Positions 63,328 through 64,000 of a stretch of 64,000 nucleotides of DNA are shown piece by piece. The stretch's first letter is position 1. Each line of letters begins with the position of its first letter. A program made the translations under genes and the position numbers. The notes under the pieces are model-generated. The model made no database searches, was not told where the DNA came from, and saw nothing but the letters and a program-made list of their open reading frames with translations. This DNA is from Pycnopodia helianthoides (lineage: Eukaryota > Echinodermata > Asteroidea > Forcipulatida > Asteriidae), in the NCBI GenBank assembly GCA_032158295.1, contig CM063245.1:3830700-3894699 (forward strand), written 5' to 3'.

Positions 63328-63487
63328 CTAAAACGGAAACAAAATAAAAACAGTCAGTCTAAAACCTGTGTGTGAGGTAAGAGAGTTTTTATGAAACATT
63401 TTTGCTTTAAAAGTTCTCTTTAGTTGAAAGAATAAAGTAGAAATATATTTTGTTTTATGTGGCATGGCTGGAATTTATCTCAAAGGT

Positions 63488-63668
63488 GATGAGTTTTAAA
63501 AGAGGTTTGGGGTTGAACAAAAAAAAATTGACTAGAGCGGGATTTGAACCAATGACCTCCGGATTAACGTACCGGCGCTCTACCAACTGAGCTATCTAGC
63601 CCTATGTTGGCGGTCTCCCTATTTTGTCAATATCTTTGTTCGGGGGTGCCAGTCAGAAGCCATGCAGT
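63488..63668 (-). mobile_element. tRNA-headed SINE, family C
   Basis: AATTGACTAGAGCGGGATTT to TGTTCGGGGGTGCCAGTCAG. In this copy the anticodon arm is complete (CCGGT-ACGTTAA-TCCGG), with GTT in the anticodon position, but position 33 is C instead of T. Confidence 0.8.
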
Positions 63669-63742
63669 TTTAAAAGAGTGACTTTAATTTGTGTTTTGTT
63701 GCATTGCATGGTGGAGTTTCGATATATATATATATAACACCT

Positions 63743-64000
63743 AGTGTTATGGCCGAGTGGTCAAGAGCACTGGATTCGAGCTCTGGGCCCAATTTCATAG
63801 AGCTGCTTAACCACAAAATGTAGCTAAGCACAACAAAATTATGCTTACCAGAGTAAGATTACCAGCCAAACTAGCATGTCACATGTAAAATTTGTGACTG
63901 GTATCCTGCTCATTTCTGCTTAGCAGACAATTGTTAAGCAATATTTTTTTTGCTTAAGCAGCTATATGGAATTGGGCCCTTTGTGTCCTTGAGCAAGAAA
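63743..64000 (+). mobile_element. SINE head split by a GGGCCC-type MITE, runs off the window
   Basis: GTTATGGCCGAGTGGTCAAG (tRNA A box) and CTGGATTCGAGCTCT are interrupted by GGGCCC...GGGCCC at 63785-63979. The SINE then resumes as TTGTGTCCTTGAGCAAG to the window edge. Confidence 0.75.
63785..63979. mobile_element. GGGCCC-type MITE, 194-base subfamily
   Basis: Complete copy inside a SINE head; ends GGGCCCAATTTCATAGAGCT and GGAATTGGGCCC. Confidence 0.88.

Noticed and set aside
62619..63119. 166-codon minus-strand open frame
   Set aside because: It covers the degenerate GGGGACC-rich repeat and the start of the TTAACCCTC element; no protein features.

Overview
The window is non-coding-rich animal nuclear DNA. 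It has long introns, canonical GT/AG splice sites, A+T-rich spacers, microsatellite tails and a very dense load of short DNA transposons and tRNA-derived SINEs. The repeat types and the gene suggest a marine invertebrate deuterostome, most likely an echinoderm such as a starfish. That assignment is inference, since no species marker was seen. There is no bacterial-type gene, CRISPR array or rRNA.

The main content is one large minus-strand gene. I traced 26 consecutive internal exons from about 63.3 kb (5') down to 17.5 kb (3'). Every exon has plausible splice sites, and the phases chain without a break to give 1270 codons of open frame; both ends of the gene are missing. Residues 1 to about 908 form about 21 divergent repeats of 35-50 residues, built around a G-x-K-T-F start and a V-N-G-V-D-L core, with many N-glycosylation sequons. 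Residues about 909-1270 form an array of EAR (EPTP) repeats of the kind that makes a seven-bladed propeller in LGI and TSPEAR proteins. It is therefore probably a secreted or cell-surface adhesive protein with a long repetitive stalk and a C-terminal propeller. I do not recognise the stalk repeat as a named family.

At the left end, 1689-1945 on the plus strand is the likely last coding exon of a second gene, convergent with the large one, followed by a long probable 3' UTR. A small Cys-rich minus-strand reading frame at 880-1242 is a weaker candidate.

The rest is mostly repeats. They include TTAA-flanked (piggyBac-like) MITE families, a hAT-like MITE with 8-base target duplications, a family bounded by GGGCCCAATTTCATAGAGCT, and a pogo/Tigger-like MITE whose interior is amplified as a 166-base tandem array. 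There are also several long foldback elements, at least three tRNA-headed SINE families with ATT-rich tails, and 3' ends of LINE elements. Many are nested in one another. Several end within 9-35 bases of splice sites of the large gene, and two small pieces of that gene are duplicated inside its own introns.
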